Source of the DNA: Aeromicrobium flavum
GTDB lineage: Bacteria > Actinomycetota > Actinomycetes > Propionibacteriales > Nocardioidaceae
Assembly (NCBI RefSeq): GCF_007992115.1
Contig: NZ_BJZQ01000002.1
Location: 1-64,000, forward strand
Direction of reading: 5' to 3'
Length of the DNA: 64,000 nt
This document shows, in pieces, positions 19,082-27,579 of the stretch (position 1 is its first letter; each line of letters starts with the position of its first letter). The notes under the pieces were generated by a model. That model was not told the DNA's origin. It did not search any database and saw nothing but the letters and a program-made list of their open reading frames with translations. A program made the position numbers and the translations under genes.

Positions 19082-19542
19082 TGGCACGCCTGCTCAGCGC
19101 GGGCGTGCTGCTGCACCGGGTGCGCGACGGCCGGCGCGAGGTGCTCCTGGGGCACCTCGGCGGTCCGTTCTGGAGCAAGCGCCGTGAGCACGCGTGGTCG
19201 ATCCCGAAGGGCGTGCTCGAGGAGGGCGAGGAGCCGCGTGACGCCGCTCGGCGCGAGTTCGTCGAGGAGCTCGGGGTGCCGGTGCCGGAGGGTCCGTGGG
19301 TCGACCTCGGCTCGGTGCGTCAGTCGAAGAAGGACGTGCAGGTCTGGGCCGTCGAGGCCGACCTCGACCCGGAGTCCGTCGTGCCGGGCACGTTCGACCT
19401 CGAGTGGCCTCCCGGCTCGGGCACGATGCAGGCCTTCCCCGAGCTCGATCGCGTCGCCTGGTTCACGCTCGAGGACGCGGTCGAGGCGATCGTCAAGGCG
19501 CAGGCGGACTTCCTGCGCCGCCTTCCCGCCGTGCCAGACTGA
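19081..19542 (+). CDS. NUDIX hydrolase
   Basis: NUDIX enzymes cleave nucleoside diphosphates linked to another group. The 153-residue protein has a complete Nudix box, GVLEEGEEPRDAARREF followed by VEELG, matching G-x5-E-x7-REUxEExGU. An N-terminal RLLSAGVLLHR strand and C-terminal DRVAWFTLEDA loop are typical of small family members. The substrate is not inferable. Its ATG overlaps the truA stop, so translation is coupled, and the next gene begins 4 bases after its stop. Confidence 0.9.
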   Translation: MARLLSAGVLLHRVRDGRREVLLGHLGGPFWSKRREHAWSIPKGVLEEGEEPRDAARREFVEELGVPVPEGPWVDLGSVRQSKKDVQVWAVEADLDPESVVPGTFDLEWPPGSGTMQAFPELDRVAWFTLEDAVEAIVKAQADFLRRLPAVPD

Positions 19543-19546
19543 GGCC

Positions 19547-19924
19547 ATGGGCACGGCCATGACCTGGGACGACGTCGAGGCGTTCCTGCTGCGGTTCCCC
19601 GACACCGAGAAGAGCACCTCGTGGGGCATGCCCGGCGTCAAGACCGGCGGCACGCTCGTCGCCTGGTGGCGCGACCGCGACGACTCCCCCGGCTGCCTGG
19701 CGTTCAAGGTGGATCGCGCCGAGCTCGAGGCTCTCGTCGAGGACCCGGACACCCCGTACTTCACGATCGAGCACTTCCGGAAGTTCGACTCGAACGCCGT
19801 GCTCGTGCGTCCCGAGGACGTCGATCCCGCCGAGCTGCGCGAGCAACTGACCGAGGCCTGGATCGTCACCGCCAAGGTGAAGGTGCGCAAGGCCTGGCTC
19901 GCCGAGAACGGCCGGGACGCGTGA
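19547..19924 (+). CDS. MmcQ/YjbR family DNA-binding-fold protein
   Basis: This 125-residue protein has the YjbR hallmarks. These include the ETSWG-like segment KSTSWGMPGVKTGG, a FKVDRAELEAL strand and PYFTIEHFRKFDSNAVLV. YjbR proteins have a CyaY-like fold and an unclear role, often annotated as DNA-binding. A second ATG four codons on is possible. Its stop overlaps the methyltransferase start (GTGA), placing it in the truA operon. Confidence 0.85.
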   Translation: MGTAMTWDDVEAFLLRFPDTEKSTSWGMPGVKTGGTLVAWWRDRDDSPGCLAFKVDRAELEALVEDPDTPYFTIEHFRKFDSNAVLVRPEDVDPAELREQLTEAWIVTAKVKVRKAWLAENGRDA

Positions 19925-20499
19925 GTCACTACTTCGATCCGACCCCGCAGACTGAGGACGAGCGGCGCACCGTCACGGTCGAGATCTGGGGGCGCCGGCG
20001 CGAGTACACGACCTCGACCGGCGTCTTCTCCGGCGGTGGGCTCGACAAGGCCACCGCGATCCTGCTGGCCGAGAGCACTCCTCCCCCGCCCGGCACGGTG
20101 GTGCTCGACCTCGGCTGCGGCTGGGGCCCGATCGCCTGCTCGCTCGCCGCGGAGGGTGCCACCGTGTGGGCCGTCGACGTCAACGAGCGGGCGCTCGAGC
20201 TGACCGCCCAGAACGCGCAGGGGCTCGACGTGCACACCGCCCTGCCCGACCAGGTGCCGCCGGACGTCCGCTTCGATGCGATCTGGTCGAATCCGCCGAT
20301 CCGGATCGGCAAGGAGGCGCTGCACGAGCTGCTGCTCACGTGGCTGCCTCGGTTGCGTCCCGGGGGCGAGGCACGCCTCGTCGTCGGCAGGAACCTCGGC
20401 GCCGACTCGCTCCAGCGCTGGTTCATCGACCGGGGGCATCCCACCGAGCGCGTCGCCAGCAGCAAGGGCTTCCGCATCCTGTCCGTCCGCGCGACGTGA
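19921..20499 (+). CDS. RsmC/MTS-type SAM-dependent methyltransferase
   Basis: The 192-residue protein has the SAM-binding VLDLGCGWGP (residues 61-70) and the base-flipping motif SNPPIRIG. These define the methyltransferase small domain family, whose RsmC member modifies G1207 of 16S rRNA. It is shorter than E. coli RsmC because it lacks the N-terminal duplicated domain; this form is common in actinobacteria. The GTG start overlaps the YjbR stop (GTGA). It is the last gene of the truA-NUDIX-YjbR run. Confidence 0.85.
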   Translation: MSHYFDPTPQTEDERRTVTVEIWGRRREYTTSTGVFSGGGLDKATAILLAESTPPPPGTVVLDLGCGWGPIACSLAAEGATVWAVDVNERALELTAQNAQGLDVHTALPDQVPPDVRFDAIWSNPPIRIGKEALHELLLTWLPRLRPGGEARLVVGRNLGADSLQRWFIDRGHPTERVASSKGFRILSVRAT

Positions 20500-20502
20500 C
20501 GG

Positions 20503-20538
20503 TAGCGTGACTCCCGTCAATCCTGAATTCAGATTCAG
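20503..20538 (+). promoter_or_regulatory. Operator-like palindrome before the acyl-CoA carboxylase (site A)
   Basis: TGAATTCAGATTCA at 20524-20537 is identical to the 14 bases at 34268-34281 in the island. It sits between a -10-like TAGCGT (20503-20508) and the AGAGGAG ribosome-binding site, so a bound repressor would block elongation. The site places this gene in the island's regulon although it lies 9 kb from the nearest other site. Confidence 0.7.
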
Positions 20539-20548
20539 AGGAGTCCCC

Positions 20549-23500
20549 GTGAAGGTCCTGATCGCCAACCGCGGCGAGATCGCCGCCCGGATCGCCCGAG
20601 CCGTCGAGGCACTGGACTGGACGGTGCAGCGCGTCCACACCGCGCGCGAGGCGCCGACCGACGAGGACAGCTGGCTGCTCCCCCGCGACGGCTTGGCCGG
20701 CTACCTCGACGTCGAGGGCATCGTGGCCGCCGCCGTGCTGAGCGGCTCGGACCTCGTCCACCCCGGGTACGGATTCCTCAGCGAGAGCGCCGAGCTCGCC
20801 ACCGCCTGCGCCGAGGCCGGGCTGACCTTCGTCGGCCCCGACCCCACGACCCTCGAGCTCTTCGGAGACAAGGGCAGCGCCCGCGAGCACGCGCTCGCCC
20901 ACGGGGTTCCGGTGCTGGACGCGACGGGCCGCGACGCCTCGCTCGCCGAGGTGGCGGCCCTCCTGGAGCGGCACCCCGCCGGGATCATGATCAAGGCCGT
21001 CTCCGGTGGCGGCGGGCGCGGCATGCGCCCCGTCACCGACGCCGCCGACGTCGCCGAGGCCTACGACCGCTGCCGGTCCGAGGCCGAGCGCGCCTTCGGC
21101 AACGCCTCCGTCTACGCCGAGCGACTGCTCGCCAGCGCCAAGCACATCGAGGTGCAGGTGCTCGGTGACGGCACGGGCGTCGTCACGCTCGGCGAGCGCG
21201 AGTGCTCGGTGCAGCGTCGCCACCAGAAGGTCATCGAGGTCGCGCCGAGCCCGTCCCTGACGGATGCCCACCGCGAGCGCCTCACGACGTGGGCCAAGGA
21301 CCTCACCGCTCCCCTCGGCTACCGCGGCCTCGCCACGGTCGAGTTCCTCGTCAACGCCGACCTGCTGCGCCGGGGTGGTCCGCTCGACGCCGTGTTCATC
21401 GAGGTCAACCCACGGCTGCAGGTCGAGCACACCGTGACCGAGGAGGTCACCGGCACCGACCTCGTGCGCGCCCAGCTGCTCGTGGCGGCCGGGCAGAGCC
21501 TCGCCGAGGCCGGCGTGCCGACCGACGCCGGTCCGCGCCCCGGCGTCGTGGCGATCCAGTCGCGCGTCAACGCCGAGGAGGTGGTCGGCAGCGCGGTCGT
21601 CTCCACCACCGGCACCGTGACCGACTTCGCGACGCCCGAGGGCGTCCGCGTCGACAGCGGCATCACCGTGGGCACCGTCGTCGACGGCACGTTCGACTCC
21701 CTGCTCGCGAAGGTCGTCACCGTCACCGAGGGCGATCACGCGGCCGCCTGCGCGGACGCCGACGCCGCCGTCACCGCGCTGCGGATCGAGGGCGTGCGGA
21801 CCAACGTCCCACTGCTGCGCGAACTCCTGGCGCACGAGGTCGTCCGCAGCGGCGAGGTCACCACCGCGTGGCTCGACCGACTGCTGGCCGACCGCGCCGA
21901 CGCCGAGCGCACCACCGACGAGTCCGGCACGATCGCCTCGGTCATGAACGGCACCGTGCTGGCCGTGTCGGTCAAGCCCGGCGACACCGTCGGCCCGCGG
22001 ACTCCGCTGGCCACGCTCGAGTCGATGAAGATGGAGCACCCCGTCACCGCCGGCTTCGCCGGAACCGTCACCGAGGTCCTGGTCGCCGCCGGCGACCAGG
22101 TCGCGGTGGGCCAGACCGTCGCTGTGGTCTCCCCCGACGACACCGTCCACCACCAGCACGCCGAGGACGCCGACGTCGACCTCGACCACGTCCGCCCCGA
22201 CCTGGCCGAGCTGCAGGACCGGATCGCTCGCACCCGCGACGCCGCGCGGACCGAGGCCGTCGCCAAGCGGCACGCCCGCGGGCACCTCACCGCGCGCGAG
22301 TGGGTCGACCTGCTCGTCGACGAGGGCACCTTCACCGAGTACGGCTCGCTGACCGTGGCGGCCCAGCGGCAGCGCCGCAGCCTCGAGGACCTCATGGCCA
22401 ACACGCCCGCCGACGGGATCATCACGGGCCTGGGCACGATCAACGGCGACGACTCGGGCGACGCCCGCCGCTGCGCCGTCCTGGCCTACGACTACACGGT
22501 GCTGGCCGGCACGCAGGGCTACTTCAACCACAAGAAGACCGACCGGCTGCTGGAGCTCGCACGCGACCGGAAGCTGCCGGTCGTCCTGTTCGCCGAGGGC
22601 GGCGGCGGCCGCCCGGGCGACACCGACACCGCCGACCTCCTGGCCGCGGGCTTGAACGTGCGCACCTTCGCCACGATGGGCTCGCTGAGCGGCGTGGTGC
22701 CGACGGTCGGCATCCTCACCGGTCGCTGCTTCGCCGGCAACGCGGCCCTGCTCGGCTGCTGCGACGTCATCATCGGCACCGAGGACGCGAACCTCGGCAT
22801 GGCCGGGCCCGCCATGATCGAGGGCGGCGGCCTGGGGATCTTCACGCCCGAGCAGATCGGCCCGATGTCGGTGCAGGGCCCGAACGGCGTGGTGGACATC
22901 GTCGTCGGCGACGACGCCGAGGCGATCTCGGTCGCACAGCGCTACCTCTCCTACTTCCAGGGCGGACGCACCGCGTGGGACGCCGTCGACCAGCGCCGCC
23001 TGCGCCACGCCATCGGCGAGAACCGCAAGCAGGTCTACGACATCCGCACGGTGATCGACGCCCTCGCCGACACCGACAGCGTGCTTGAGCTGCGCCGCGA
23101 GTTCGGCACCGGCGCGATCACCGCGCTGGTCCGGATCGAGGGCCGCCCGTACGGCCTGGTCGCGAACAACCCAGCGCATCTGGGCGGCGCGATCGACGCC
23201 GACGCCGCCGACAAGATGGCCCGGTTCCTGCAGCTGTGCGACGCGCACGGCCTGCCGGTGGTGTCCCTGTGCGACACCCCCGGCTTCATGGTCGGGCCCG
23301 AGAGCGAGCAGACCGCCACCGTGCGCCACTTCAGCCGGCTGTTCGTGATCGCCTCGCACCTGACGGTGCCGATGACCACGATCGTCCTGCGCAAGGCCTA
23401 CGGGCTGGGCGCCCAGGCGATGGCGGCCGGCGGCTTCACCCAGACCACCGCCACCGTCTCGTGGCCGACCGGCGAGATCGGCGGCATGGGCCTCGAGGGC

Positions 23501-23734
23501 GCCGTCCGGCTCGGCTTCTCCAAGGAGCTGGCCGCGATCGAGGACGAGCAGGCCCGCGCCGAGCGCTACGAGGAGCTCGTCGCCCAGCACTACGAGGCCG
23601 GCAAGGCGATCAACGGCGCGATGAAGCTGGAGCTCGACGAGGTCATCGACCCCGCCGACACCCGCCGCTGGATCGTCGCCACCCTCGGCGACTGGGCCGG
23701 CGAGGGCTCGCACCGGTATGTCGACACCTGGTGA
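20549..23734 (+). CDS. Single-chain biotin-dependent acyl-CoA carboxylase (BC-BCCP-CT)
   Basis: The 1061-residue product joins all parts of an acyl-CoA carboxylase. Biotin carboxylase spans about residues 1-450, with the Gly-rich ATP loop GGGGRGM near 155 and EVNPRLQVEHT near 285. The biotin carrier domain has ESMKMEHP with biotinylated Lys494. The carboxyltransferase spans about 560-1061, with AYGLGAQAMAAGG. Actinobacteria mostly split these into alpha and beta subunits; single-chain forms are known and include long-chain acyl-CoA carboxylases. The substrate could be propionyl-, acetyl- or longer acyl-CoA. The GTG has AGAGGAG upstream. An operator matching the catabolic island suggests induction with it. 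Confidence 0.92.
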   Translation: MKVLIANRGEIAARIARAVEALDWTVQRVHTAREAPTDEDSWLLPRDGLAGYLDVEGIVAAAVLSGSDLVHPGYGFLSESAELATACAEAGLTFVGPDPTTLELFGDKGSAREHALAHGVPVLDATGRDASLAEVAALLERHPAGIMIKAVSGGGGRGMRPVTDAADVAEAYDRCRSEAERAFGNASVYAERLLASAKHIEVQVLGDGTGVVTLGERECSVQRRHQKVIEVAPSPSLTDAHRERLTTWAKDLTAPLGYRGLATVEFLVNADLLRRGGPLDAVFIEVNPRLQVEHTVTEEVTGTDLVRAQLLVAAGQSLAEAGVPTDAGPRPGVVAIQSRVNAEEVVGSAVVSTTGTVTDFATPEGVRVDSGITVGTVVDGTFDSLLAKVVTVTEGDHAAACADADAAVTALRIEGVRTNVPLLRELLAHEVVRSGEVTTAWLDRLLADRADAERTTDESGTIASVMNGTVLAVSVKPGDTVGPRTPLATLESMKMEHPVTAGFAGTVTEVLVAAGDQVAVGQTVAVVSPDDTVHHQHAEDADVDLDHVRPDLAELQDRIARTRDAARTEAVAKRHARGHLTAREWVDLLVDEGTFTEYGSLTVAAQRQRRSLEDLMANTPADGIITGLGTINGDDSGDARRCAVLAYDYTVLAGTQGYFNHKKTDRLLELARDRKLPVVLFAEGGGGRPGDTDTADLLAAGLNVRTFATMGSLSGVVPTVGILTGRCFAGNAALLGCCDVIIGTEDANLGMAGPAMIEGGGLGIFTPEQIGPMSVQGPNGVVDIVVGDDAEAISVAQRYLSYFQGGRTAWDAVDQRRLRHAIGENRKQVYDIRTVIDALADTDSVLELRREFGTGAITALVRIEGRPYGLVANNPAHLGGAIDADAADKMARFLQLCDAHGLPVVSLCDTPGFMVGPESEQTATVRHFSRLFVIASHLTVPMTTIVLRKAYGLGAQAMAAGGFTQTTATVSWPTGEIGGMGLEGAVRLGFSKELAAIEDEQARAERYEELVAQHYEAGKAINGAMKLELDEVIDPADTRRWIVATLGDWAGEGSHRYVDTW

Positions 23735-23781
23735 GCGGCGCGACGTGACCTCGCTGCACGCCTCGTCCGGCTACCCGTCCT

Positions 23782-24597
23782 TCAGTCTTCGTCCGTGAGG
23801 ATCTCCAGCGCCGTCTGGGCGTCGATACGGCGCTGACCCGTCACCACGGTCCAGGCGACGTCCTCGGGAGCGAGTCGGCCGCGCAGCATCAGGAGTCGGG
23901 AACGGTCGGAGCCGGTGAAGCTCTCGCGCTCAGCGAACGGATCGTCGAGGCAGGCAAGCAGCGCCACCGCGTCGCGCAGGTGGCGCTCGGGGTCGCGGGA
24001 GTCGGTCGTGTAGGCGGCGGCCTTCAGGACGAGAGCCCCGAACACGCTCGGCACCGAGACCGTGGTGATGGTTCCGGGGTTGACCTCCAGGCGGGCGTTG
24101 ATGGTGCGTCGAAGCGCCTGTGTCCCGCCCTCGATGCGGACCATGTCGCGTCCGGCGAGCCGTTCGGTGACCCTCGGAGCGTGGTGGTCAGAGATCAGGA
24201 CGTCGACGATCTCTTCGGCGTCGTCGTCGAGCCGAGCGCCGACCAGATCGATCCTGCTGGCACCTCTCACGAAGCGGTGAGCCGTGCTGTTGCGGGGATC
24301 GACGGCAGGGCGAAGCTCGTAGCCGAGGGAGCGCAGGGCGGCGGAAGTCTGGGAGGCAACCCCGCGGGAGGTCTCGACGTGAAGCACGATGTCGACGTCG
24401 TTCGTCGGGCGCACGACCCCCAGACCGTGGTGGATGGCGTGCAACTGGGTCATGAGCCCACCGACCAGCGTCCACCTGTCGGTCGGCAGCACGTCTGCGA
24501 TCTCCGCGACGTTCGGCCAGGGGTCCGGCCAGCCCCCGGCGCCGGCGGTGACGTCGATGGTGGGGCGCTCGCCCGGATGATTCTCAACGTCGGGCAT
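23782..24597 (-). CDS. AbiEii-like nucleotidyltransferase toxin
   Basis: Type IV AbiE toxins are nucleotidyltransferases that arrest growth, reported to modify tRNA or bind GTP. The 271-residue product has VGGLMTQLHAIHHG (Gly46-Gly47) followed by RPTNDVDIVL with Asp67 and Asp69, the nucleotidyltransferase signature. A later VLKAAAYTTDSR helix matches the KxxAxxxR-type motif. The ATG lies inside the end of the preceding gene (14-base overlap), so the pair is coupled. It converges on the carboxylase with a 47-base gap. Sequence is somewhat less G+C-rich than neighbours, which fits horizontal gain. Confidence 0.75.
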   Translation of the reverse strand: MPDVENHPGERPTIDVTAGAGGWPDPWPNVAEIADVLPTDRWTLVGGLMTQLHAIHHGLGVVRPTNDVDIVLHVETSRGVASQTSAALRSLGYELRPAVDPRNSTAHRFVRGASRIDLVGARLDDDAEEIVDVLISDHHAPRVTERLAGRDMVRIEGGTQALRRTINARLEVNPGTITTVSVPSVFGALVLKAAAYTTDSRDPERHLRDAVALLACLDDPFAERESFTGSDRSRLLMLRGRLAPEDVAWTVVTGQRRIDAQTALEILTDED

Positions 24598-25270
24598 TTT
24601 CGCGGAACAACTCCAGTCTCCGAACCAAGGCCCGCTCTCCCACGCCTCGTTCGCGCGGGTCGAGGGAGGTCGCGGCGTCGATGGCGGCGAGCGTGCTGTT
24701 GAGCGTCGCCAAGCGGTGGACGAAGTCGAGGTCCATCGACGTGTGGCGCAGCGTGATGGATCCCGTCATGTCCTCGCGCAACCGGTGACGGCGCACGAGG
24801 TCCGCGATCCGACTGGTATGGAGGTAGCCGTCGACGATGGCGGCGTCCTCGACGAGCCCGAGCCGCCGGCGTCCGGGGATGACGAGTTCCTCTCGGACGC
24901 GGTCGCCGGCCGAGCGGTGACCGGACCAGGTCGTGACGGTCGCGCGATCACGCAACCGGATGGCCAGCTCGCTCGGGTCGGTGATGTCGAGCAAGCTGGC
25001 GCGCAATCGGTACTGCTGGGTGTCGCCTAGGTCCAACGGTGCCGCGCCCGCCAGTAGCGCGACAGCTCCCCACGCAGTGTGCTCTGCCCACGTCCGAGTC
25101 CGGCCGGTGCCGCGCTCAGCGCGGTGGCGCTCCACCGATGTGCGGTCGAAGACGCCGCGCGCGACACGGACGATGTCCCCGGCCTCGGCGAGAACGCGCA
25201 CCTGGCGCGCTTTGACGCCCAGGAGGTCAGATGCCTCTTGGGTGGTCAGGAAGTCGCCACGGAAGATCAT
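24584..25270 (-). CDS. AbiEi-like antitoxin with N-terminal HTH
   Basis: In AbiE systems the first gene encodes the antitoxin, which also represses the operon. This 228-residue protein starts with an excisionase/MerR-like helix-turn-helix (TTQEASDLLGVKARQVRVL, residues 10-28). The rest is charged, with a conserved-looking LRHTSMDLDFVHRL segment. Position, coupling to the toxin and HTH give the assignment; I cannot confirm the AbiEi C-terminal fold. The GTG one codon earlier is less likely than this ATG. Its promoter carries a palindrome. Confidence 0.6.
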   Translation of the reverse strand: MIFRGDFLTTQEASDLLGVKARQVRVLAEAGDIVRVARGVFDRTSVERHRAERGTGRTRTWAEHTAWGAVALLAGAAPLDLGDTQQYRLRASLLDITDPSELAIRLRDRATVTTWSGHRSAGDRVREELVIPGRRRLGLVEDAAIVDGYLHTSRIADLVRRHRLREDMTGSITLRHTSMDLDFVHRLATLNSTLAAIDAATSLDPRERGVGERALVRRLELFRENARR

Positions 25271-25273
25271 CAC

Positions 25274-25308
25274 AGAATATTGCCACTTCCGGTGGTTATC
25301 TGTAAAGG
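25274..25308 (-). promoter_or_regulatory. Promoter with internal palindrome for the AbiE-like pair
   Basis: On the minus strand TTTACA and CAATAT are 18 bases apart. Between them lies CCACCGGAAGTGG (25283-25295), with 4-base arms and a 5-base centre. An operator inside the -35/-10 spacer fits autoregulation by the HTH protein. The local A+T content is higher than in neighbours. Confidence 0.55.
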
Positions 25309-25330
25309 ACCAAGCATCTAGGCGACGGCA

Positions 25331-25948
25331 TCAGAGCGACCGCTCGATCGTCGTCACCACGCTCGTCACCGAGGGCCTCGCGGGCGTGCTCGAGAAGCCG
25401 AAGCGGCACGGCGGATCGACGGGGCGAAGGTCCCCGAGGTCGGTCCCTCTCCACGCCCCGGTGATCTCGTCGACGGAGACGACCGAGGTCGCGCCGTACC
25501 ACTCGCGACGGTCGTTGCCGGCCGTCCCTCGCGTCCGCACGCCCCGCATCACGACCCGCGCGACGGGGTCGATCGCCGAGCACCAGGCAGGCGCGGTCGC
25601 CACCGATTTCGGGACGATTCCGAGCAGCGCGCCCAGCGGCGTGCGCCCGCCCACGACCAACCGCAGTGACAGCGACGGCGTCTCGACCTGCCACCCGTCG
25701 GCAGTGTCCGTCACGGAGACGGGCTCGATGACGTGCTCGTCGAACGAGTACGTCGCGGTGACGAACTCCCGCACCTGCTCGGTCGGCGCCAGCAGCACGC
25801 GGTGGCCGCCGGCGTCCTCTATCATCACGTCTGCGAACGCGCCCCATGGCGAGGCGTCCCAACGGCCGACGACCACGCGCACCCCGCTCGCACTGCCGAC
25901 ACCGGCGATCCGGCCGGCGAAGCGCTCCCTGACCCGATCTGCCTTCAC
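25331..25948 (-). CDS. Conserved hypothetical protein
   Basis: I do not recognise this 205-residue protein. It has no signal peptide or membrane segment. The sequence alternates beta-like Val/Thr-rich stretches with VVVGRWDASPWGAFADVM and LRPVDPPCRFGFSSTPARP near the end. The GTG at 25948 is chosen because the upstream in-frame part reads through the divergent ligase start. It is divergent from the DNA ligase gene across 58 bases, and may share that promoter region. Confidence 0.6.
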   Translation of the reverse strand: MKADRVRERFAGRIAGVGSASGVRVVVGRWDASPWGAFADVMIEDAGGHRVLLAPTEQVREFVTATYSFDEHVIEPVSVTDTADGWQVETPSLSLRLVVGGRTPLGALLGIVPKSVATAPAWCSAIDPVARVVMRGVRTRGTAGNDRREWYGATSVVSVDEITGAWRGTDLGDLRPVDPPCRFGFSSTPARPSVTSVVTTIERSL

Positions 25949-26006
25949 ATGCCCATCCTGCCCGTCGGGCCCAGCGGCTGTCGGTGACGAGCGGCAGGAT
26001 GGACGC

Positions 26007-27521
26007 ATGCTGCTCGCCGAGCTCGTCGCCACCTCCGTCGAGGTCGCCGCCACGCGCTCGCGCAAGGCGAAGGTCGCACTACTGGCCCAACTGCTCGGCC
26101 GCGCCGAGCCGGACGAGCTCGAGATCGTCGTGTCCTACCTCGGCGGTGCACTGCGCCAGCGACGCACGGGACTGGGCTGGAAGGGCGTCAGCGATCCGGT
26201 GGCACCGGCCGATGAGCCGACGCTGGGCGTCCTCGAGGTCGACGAGGCGTTCGAGGTGATCTCGCGGTTGTCCGGGCCCGGCTCGCAGGCCACGCGCAAG
26301 CAGGCCGTCGCCGAGGTGTTCGGCCGCGCCACCGCCGCCGAGCAGGACTGGCTGCGCGCGATCGTCACCGGCAACCTCCGCCAAGGTGCGCTCGACGCCG
26401 TCACGCAGGAAGCCGTCGCGCTGGTCGCCGAGGTGCCGCCGGCGGCGGTCCGCAGAGCGGCGATGCTTGCCGGCAGCACGGTCGCCGCGGCCCACGCCGC
26501 CTTCGAGGGCGAGGAGGCCTTGGCCGCGATCGGGCTCCAGGTCGGCCGGCCCGTCCTGCCGATGCTGGCCTCGAGCGCGCCCGACGTGGCCGGCGCCATG
26601 GCCGGCCTCTCCCCCGACGGCACCACCGAGGTCGCCGTCGATGCCAAGCTCGACGGGATCCGCATCCAGGTGCACCGTGACGGCGACGCCGTGCTCGTCG
26701 TCACCCGCAGTCTCGACGACATCACCGCGCGACTGCCCGAGGTGGTCGAGATCGCCCGGTCGCTGCCCGCCACCCGCTTCGTGCTCGACGGCGAGGCGCT
26801 CGCACTGGCCGACGACGGCCGCCCACTGGCCTTCCAGGACACCGCCAGCCGCACCGCGCAAGCCGCAGGAGTCGCGATCACCCCGCACTTCTTCGACGTC
26901 CTGCACGTCGACGGGCGCGACCTGCTCGATGCGCCGGGTCACGAGCGCCTCGCCGCCCTCGACGCCCTCGTGCCCGAGGCTCATCGCGTCCGCCGCCTCG
27001 TCACCTCCGACCCCGCCGCAGCGGATGCGTTCGCCGCCGAGACCGTCGCCGCCGGCCACGAGGGCGTCGTCCTCAAGGACCTCTCCGCCCCCTATGCGGC
27101 CGGCCGTCGCGGCGCGGCCTGGGTCAAGGTCAAGCCGGTCCACACCCTCGACCTCGTCGTCCTCGCCGTCGAGTGGGGCTCCGGCCGCCGCCGCGGCTGG
27201 TTGTCGAACATCCACCTCGGCGCCCGAGACGAGTCGTCGCCCACCGGGTTCGTGATGCTCGGCAAGACCTTCAAGGGGATGACCGACGAGATCCTCGCCT
27301 GGCAGACCGAGCGCTTTCTCGCGCTCGAGACGCACCGCGAGGGGCACGTCGTCCACGTCCGCCCCGAGCAGGTCGTCGAGATCGCCTTCGACGGACTCCA
27401 GCGCTCGACGCGCTACGCCGGTGGCCTCGCCCTGCGCTTCGCCCGCGTCATCCGCTACCGCGACGACAAGGGCCCGGCCGACGCCGACACGATCGAGACC
27501 ATCCGCTCACTCGTCCCCTGA
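26007..27521 (+). CDS. ATP-dependent DNA ligase (LigB-type)
   Basis: This enzyme seals DNA nicks using ATP, beside the essential NAD-dependent LigA expected elsewhere. The 504-residue product matches mycobacterial LigB in length. An N-terminal alpha-helical DNA-binding domain is followed by the nucleotidyltransferase motif AKLDGIRIQ with adenylated Lys214, then motif IV GHEGVVLKDL and motif V WVKVKP. The OB domain ends the chain. The ATG at 26007 is preceded by CAGGAT at six bases, suggesting a leaderless message. A long upstream open frame is not coding. A strong terminator follows. Confidence 0.92.
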   Translation: MLLAELVATSVEVAATRSRKAKVALLAQLLGRAEPDELEIVVSYLGGALRQRRTGLGWKGVSDPVAPADEPTLGVLEVDEAFEVISRLSGPGSQATRKQAVAEVFGRATAAEQDWLRAIVTGNLRQGALDAVTQEAVALVAEVPPAAVRRAAMLAGSTVAAAHAAFEGEEALAAIGLQVGRPVLPMLASSAPDVAGAMAGLSPDGTTEVAVDAKLDGIRIQVHRDGDAVLVVTRSLDDITARLPEVVEIARSLPATRFVLDGEALALADDGRPLAFQDTASRTAQAAGVAITPHFFDVLHVDGRDLLDAPGHERLAALDALVPEAHRVRRLVTSDPAAADAFAAETVAAGHEGVVLKDLSAPYAAGRRGAAWVKVKPVHTLDLVVLAVEWGSGRRRGWLSNIHLGARDESSPTGFVMLGKTFKGMTDEILAWQTERFLALETHREGHVVHVRPEQVVEIAFDGLQRSTRYAGGLALRFARVIRYRDDKGPADADTIETIRSLVP

Positions 27522-27526
27522 CACGA

Positions 27527-27565
27527 CAGCAGCCCCGCCGGGGAGGAATTCCGGCGGGGCTGCTG
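27527..27565. terminator. Bidirectional terminator between ligase and solute-binding gene
   Basis: The perfect 15-base arms CAGCAGCCCCGCCGG and its complement flank a 9-base loop between two convergent genes. Confidence 0.85.
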
Positions 27566-27579
27566 GCTCGTGGGGCGCC

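Noticed and set aside
20423-23713. Very long open frame antisense to the acyl-CoA carboxylase
   Set aside because: It lacks any domain pattern and is rich in His/Gly/Asp/Val, as expected from the complement of high-GC codons. The plus strand encodes clear BC, BCCP and CT motifs.
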